A DNA stretch of 10,064 bases from contig JAOZTL010000069.1 of the NCBI GenBank assembly GCA_029942205.1, positions 1 through 10,064 on the forward strand, read 5' to 3'. Positions 7,253-10,064 of the stretch are shown in pieces. Numbering within the stretch: the stretch's first letter is position 1; the number at the start of each line of letters is the position of its first letter. The stretch comes from Bacteroidales bacterium. GTDB taxonomy: Bacteria > Bacteroidota > Bacteroidia > Bacteroidales > JAOZTL01. A program made the translations under genes and the position numbers. A model generated the notes under the pieces. The model made no database searches and was not told the DNA's origin. It saw only the letters and a program-made list of their open reading frames with translations.

Positions 7253-7493
7253 GGCTTGTGTATACAACACTTCGTTAAATTGACAATGAATAATTGATAA
7301 TTATTTTACTGATAAACAGTAGCTTGCGAGTGCTAATATCCAAATAAATATTTATTACTTATCAATATGGCTATTAGGTGATTACAGAAAAACTTAACGA
7401 ACCATTGGTATGAAAAATCAGAGAATAGCTAAGTTGTTGATAACAAAAGATTTACATAATTGCGTAAGCAACATCAAAACAGAGCCGTCTGAA
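7253..7493. other. Convergent AT-rich gap with small palindromes, no supported gene
   Basis: This 241-bp gap separates the ends of the relA operon and tex. It holds an AT-only inverted repeat AATAATT-gat-AATTATT (7289-7305) followed by T's, a small stem TACTG/CAGTA (7307-7321) and a perfect 14-bp palindrome AATAAATATTTATT (7343-7356). The first two could weakly end plus-strand transcription. On the minus strand downstream of tex there is only a 4-bp CAGA/TCTG stem followed by four T's (about 7472-7487), too weak to call. No protein-coding signal is convincing. Confidence 0.5.
7289..7321 (+). terminator. Possible weak terminator of the relA operon
   Basis: Two adjacent stems lie 37 nt after the last stop codon: 7 bp of AT only with a 3-nt loop (7289-7305), running into TTTT, then TACTG/CAGTA with a 5-nt loop (7307-7321). 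Low GC makes strong termination doubtful. Confidence 0.25.
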
Positions 7494-9629
7494 TTATTGT
7501 TCAATGCTTTTCATTGATAATTGAATACGTTTTCTTGCAGTATCTACACTAATTACTTTTACATTTACATGTTGATTAAGAATCAGTACATCCGCAGGAT
7601 TACTAACATAAGCGTCTTTTATTTGAGAAATATGTACTAATCCCGATTCCTTGATACCAATATCTACAAATGCACCAAAATTGGTAATATTATTGACAAT
7701 TCCAGGTAGTATTTGTCCTTCGTATAAGTCAGCTATGCTGCGTACTTGTTGCGAAAATTCAAAGAATTTGATTTTTTCTCGTGGATCTCGCCCATGTTTT
7801 GACAATTCATTGACGATGTCTTTCAGGGTAGGTAAACCGATTTTTTCATCTACGTATGCGTTCAAATTGAGTTTTTTACGAAGGTCTTCGCTAGTTAAAA
7901 GGTCTGAAATAGAGACCTTTAAGTCCTTAGCCATTTTTTCTACCACGTGATACGCTTCGGGATGAACGGCACTGTTATCGAGTAGATTTTTTGCATTCCG
8001 AATGCGCAAAAATCCAGCAGCTTGTTCGTAGGCTTTTGCTCCCAAACGTGCTACTTTTTTCAATTCTTTACGAGATTGAAATGTTCCGTTTTCTTTACGA
8101 TAATCAATAATATTTTGTGCTAATTGTGATCCTAAGCCAGAAACGTAAGTAAGTAAGTGCTTACTTGCGGTATTCAAATCTACACCTACTGAGTTTACAC
8201 AGCTTTCGACAACGACATCTAAACTTTTTTGCAATTTTGTTTGATCCACATCGTGTTGATATTGTCCCACGCCAATTGATTTTGCATCAATTTTGACAAG
8301 TTCGGCAAGAGGATCCATCAATCGACGACCGATCGAGACAGCCCCACGAACCGTAACGTCGTAGTTTGGAAATTCTTCACGTGCTATTTTGGATGCAGAA
8401 TAAATGGAAGCACCGCTTTCGTTTACCACAAAAACTTGTACTTTTCTATCAAAAGCTACTTTATTCTTAACAAAATGTTCTGTTTCACGGCTGGCAGTTC
8501 CGTTTCCAATTGCTATAGCCTCTATTTTATAGGCACTTACGAGAGCTGCTATTTTTCGAGCCGCTTGTTTTATTTCCTTTTGAGGTGGATGTGGATAAAT
8601 AGTTTCATTGTGTATCAAATCGCCTTTTTCGTCGATACACACGAGCTTACAGCCTGTTCTGAATCCAGGATCGAGAGCCAAAACCCTTTTTTCGCCCAAA
8701 GGTGAAGCTAATAAGAGTTGTTGTAAATTTTTGGTGAAAACGTTGATCGCATCATCGTCTGCTTTTTCTTTTGATAAATTTCCAGATTCTGTTTCTATCG
8801 AGGGTTTTAGAAGTCTTTTGTATGAATCTTCTACTGCCAATTCTACTTGTTTTCCTGCTTCATTGTTGCTTTTTACAAAAAAATGCTTTAATTTTTCTAT
8901 GGCACTTTCTTTTGCTGGCTCGATATGTAATCGAAGTAAACCTTCTTTTTCGCCTCGTTTTATAGCCATTAGTCTGTGTGAAGGGCATTTTTTCAATGCT
9001 TCCGAAAAATCAAAGTAATCGGTATATTTTGTTGCTTCTTCTTCTTTTCCTTTCAGCACTTTGGAATAAATCATGGCTTCACGTGCAAACAATTGGCGCA
9101 TGGAGTTCCTAGCTGTTTGATTTTCACTAACCCACTCAGCCATAATGTCTCTAGCACCTAATAATGCATCTTCTGTGGATTCTACTTGATCGTTCACAAA
9201 GCGCAATGCTTTATTTTCTACATCACGCTCGTGTTGCAGCATAAGTAATTGAGCTAAAGGTTCTAAACCCTTTTCTTTCGCTTTAGTCGCACGACTGCGT
9301 TTTTTTTGTTTGTAAGGCAAATAAAGATCTTCAAGTTCAGTTAAGTCAGTCGCTTTCAGTAGTTTATTCTTCAATTCATCAGTCAGTTTGTCTTGTTTAT
9401 CGATGGAGGTAAGAATGCTGTTACGGCGTTTGTCTATTTCCAACAGATGTTCGTATTCTTTCTGTGTATTTTGGATTTGTACTTCGTCGAGGCTTCCTGT
9501 ACGCTCTTTTCTATAACGACTTATAAATGGGATAGTTGCACCTTTATTTAGTAGTTCTAAGGTGTTTTTTATTTGATTTTCAGAAATTGTTAATTTTTTT
9601 GCAATTGTCTTTATATGAATTGATTCCAT
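7494..9629 (-). CDS. tex: Tex family S1 RNA-binding protein
   Basis: 711 aa, full length for the Bacteroidota Tex branch (gammaproteobacterial Tex is somewhat longer). Tex proteins bind nucleic acid, mainly single-stranded RNA, and are linked to transcription and expression fitness; the precise role is not settled. The order of domains is typical: an N-terminal helical region with NKGATIPFISRYRKERTGSLDE; a central helical part; a YqgF/RNase H-like domain beginning VLALDPGFRTG with D320; helix-hairpin-helix motifs at about 495-570 (SGLGSQLAQNIIDYR, then VARLGAKAYEQAAGFLRI); and a C-terminal S1 domain at about 635-711 (GQILPGIVNNITNFGAFVDIG, GLVHISQI, RIQLSMK). Cytoplasmic, no signal peptide. 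The start matches the family N-terminus; the leader is A-rich without Shine-Dalgarno sequence. It is transcribed alone from a promoter just downstream of a strong terminator. Confidence 0.97.
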   Translation of the reverse strand: MESIHIKTIAKKLTISENQIKNTLELLNKGATIPFISRYRKERTGSLDEVQIQNTQKEYEHLLEIDKRRNSILTSIDKQDKLTDELKNKLLKATDLTELEDLYLPYKQKKRSRATKAKEKGLEPLAQLLMLQHERDVENKALRFVNDQVESTEDALLGARDIMAEWVSENQTARNSMRQLFAREAMIYSKVLKGKEEEATKYTDYFDFSEALKKCPSHRLMAIKRGEKEGLLRLHIEPAKESAIEKLKHFFVKSNNEAGKQVELAVEDSYKRLLKPSIETESGNLSKEKADDDAINVFTKNLQQLLLASPLGEKRVLALDPGFRTGCKLVCIDEKGDLIHNETIYPHPPQKEIKQAARKIAALVSAYKIEAIAIGNGTASRETEHFVKNKVAFDRKVQVFVVNESGASIYSASKIAREEFPNYDVTVRGAVSIGRRLMDPLAELVKIDAKSIGVGQYQHDVDQTKLQKSLDVVVESCVNSVGVDLNTASKHLLTYVSGLGSQLAQNIIDYRKENGTFQSRKELKKVARLGAKAYEQAAGFLRIRNAKNLLDNSAVHPEAYHVVEKMAKDLKVSISDLLTSEDLRKKLNLNAYVDEKIGLPTLKDIVNELSKHGRDPREKIKFFEFSQQVRSIADLYEGQILPGIVNNITNFGAFVDIGIKESGLVHISQIKDAYVSNPADVLILNQHVNVKVISVDTARKRIQLSMKSIEQ

Positions 9630-9690
9630 CGTCTTTTTATTTGTCTTTATAATTATGAAAAAAAATCGAAATGCTTGATTTTCTCGAAGG

Positions 9691-9698
9691 CAAATATA
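9691..9698 (-). promoter_or_regulatory. Bacteroidota-type -7 element for tex
   Basis: On the minus strand TATATTTG matches TAnnTTTG exactly and is identical to the -7 element before the carboxylase gene. It lies about 60 nt before the tex start. The expected -33 position (about 9718-9723) falls inside the terminator stem and has no TTTG, so the promoter would be weak or depend on the -7 box. Confidence 0.5.
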
Positions 9699-9701
9699 AA
9701 G

Positions 9702-9742
9702 AAAAAAAAAAAAAGACGGTCATTGGAGACCGTCTTTTTTTT
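9702..9742. terminator. Strong bidirectional-looking intrinsic terminator
   Basis: GACGGTC (9715-9721) pairs perfectly with GACCGTC (9728-9734) around a 6-base loop. The stem continues with A's paired to eight T's (9735-9742), and 13 A's at 9702-9714 give a 13-base U tail when read on the minus strand. It is most simply the terminator of the minus-strand 65-aa gene, whose stop is 106 bp away, and shields tex from read-through. The T-run on the plus strand would also stop transcription from the other side. Confidence 0.9.
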
Positions 9743-9848
9743 CGTGAAAATTAATCAAGCAAATCACAAAGACATGCCTTAGGAACGCAACTTCGCCTAA
9801 ACTATTATAGCTTATTTACTTTATGTTCCTTAAATCACTGAATGACTT

Positions 9849-10046
9849 CTAATTTGATTTTTTTATAAAATCAAAAATTTTATCTATACTTTTTTGACTA
9901 GGCTTTGCTGTTGCTTTCGTCAAAAAATTCCGAATCGCTTTGTTTTTAGTTGAATCTGGGTCAATTAAGTCTTGTAAATCAGTGAGTTCTGTTTCTTTTT
10001 TTTCAAATTGATTAATGGATACAAGTAGAGTAGAAATACGTTTCAT
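9849..10046 (-). CDS. Small uncharacterised protein, 65 aa
   Basis: I do not recognise this family. The 65-aa product is highly charged and probably helical. It has an N-terminal helix with LLVSINQFEKKETELTDLQ (7-25), a short turn DLIDPDSTKN (26-35) and a C-terminal part rich in lysine (KAIRNFLTKAT, then KSIDKIFDFIKKSN). No cysteine, no membrane segment and no signal peptide. The ATG lies 18 nt from the right edge of the window, so the promoter is mostly outside; the visible leader is A/T-rich. A strong terminator downstream on the same strand supports a real transcript. A small regulatory or protein-binding role is possible but nothing shows it. Confidence 0.65.
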   Translation of the reverse strand: MKRISTLLVSINQFEKKETELTDLQDLIDPDSTKNKAIRNFLTKATAKPSQKSIDKIFDFIKKSN

Positions 10047-10064
10047 AGGCTATATTTTTGATTA

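Larger units (their letters stand above)
9672..9761. repeat. Larger imperfect inverted repeat enclosing the terminator and tex -7 box
   Basis: The left arm TGCTTGATTTTCTCGAA (9672-9688) is complementary to the right arm at 9741-9761, which starts TTCGTGAAAA and ends AATCAAGCA. Sixteen pairs form, with one mismatch and a four-base bulge (TTAA). The enclosed 52 bases contain the tex -7 element and nearly all of the terminator. Confidence 0.55.

Noticed and set aside
7280..7310. TTGACA resembling a sigma-70 -35 box
   Set aside because: Bacteroidota use a different consensus, and there is no gene downstream on that strand.
7410..7517. Possible 35-aa plus-strand reading frame starting MKNQRIAKLL in the convergent gap
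   Set aside because: Too short, overlaps the tex 3' end antisense, and has no promoter, leader or family support.
9781..9830. AGGAAC (9781-9786) and GTTCCT (9825-9830) as a regulatory stem
   Set aside because: Six pairs with a 38-base loop in the trailer of the 65-aa gene is not better than chance.

Overview
The window is ordinary chromosomal DNA from a low-GC (about 35-40 %) Bacteroidota bacterium, most like a flavobacterium or cytophaga. Four things point there. The acyl-CoA carboxylase beta subunit has the N-terminus and length typical of Bacteroidota. There is a secreted protein combining a carboxypeptidase-regulatory-like domain, a coiled coil and TPRs. Shine-Dalgarno sequences are absent and leaders are A-rich. 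Two promoters carry the Bacteroidota -7 element TAnnTTTG, both as TATATTTG. I see no tRNA, rRNA, CRISPR array, insertion sequence, phage gene or integrase.

Layout from left to right: (1) a minus-strand gene for a large exported TPR protein with 48-residue tandem repeats; (2) a 149-bp gap rich in hairpins; (3) a minus-strand carboxyltransferase subunit of an acyl-CoA carboxylase, closest to the methylcrotonyl-CoA type; (4) a 171-bp divergent control region with a good promoter and a 26-bp palindrome; (5) a tight plus-strand operon of a long RelA/SpoT-type (p)ppGpp synthetase, a flavin reductase-like FMN protein (4 nt later) and an unrecognised 115-aa protein (ATGA overlap); (6) a 241-bp AT-rich convergent gap with small palindromes; (7) minus-strand tex, an RNA-binding S1 protein; (8) a strong intrinsic terminator nested in a larger inverted repeat, directly upstream of the tex promoter; (9) a 65-aa minus-strand gene of unknown function at the right edge.

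The genes do not form one obvious pathway. The most informative item is the RelA/SpoT protein. Its hydrolase domain has lost nearly all catalytic residues, while the synthetase, TGS, zinc-finger and ACT parts look intact, so it should make but not destroy (p)ppGpp. A separate hydrolase would then be expected elsewhere in the genome. The coupled downstream genes link this synthetase transcriptionally to a flavin protein and an unknown protein. I found no convincing new defence or mobile system; the remaining points of interest are intergenic structures and small unknown proteins.
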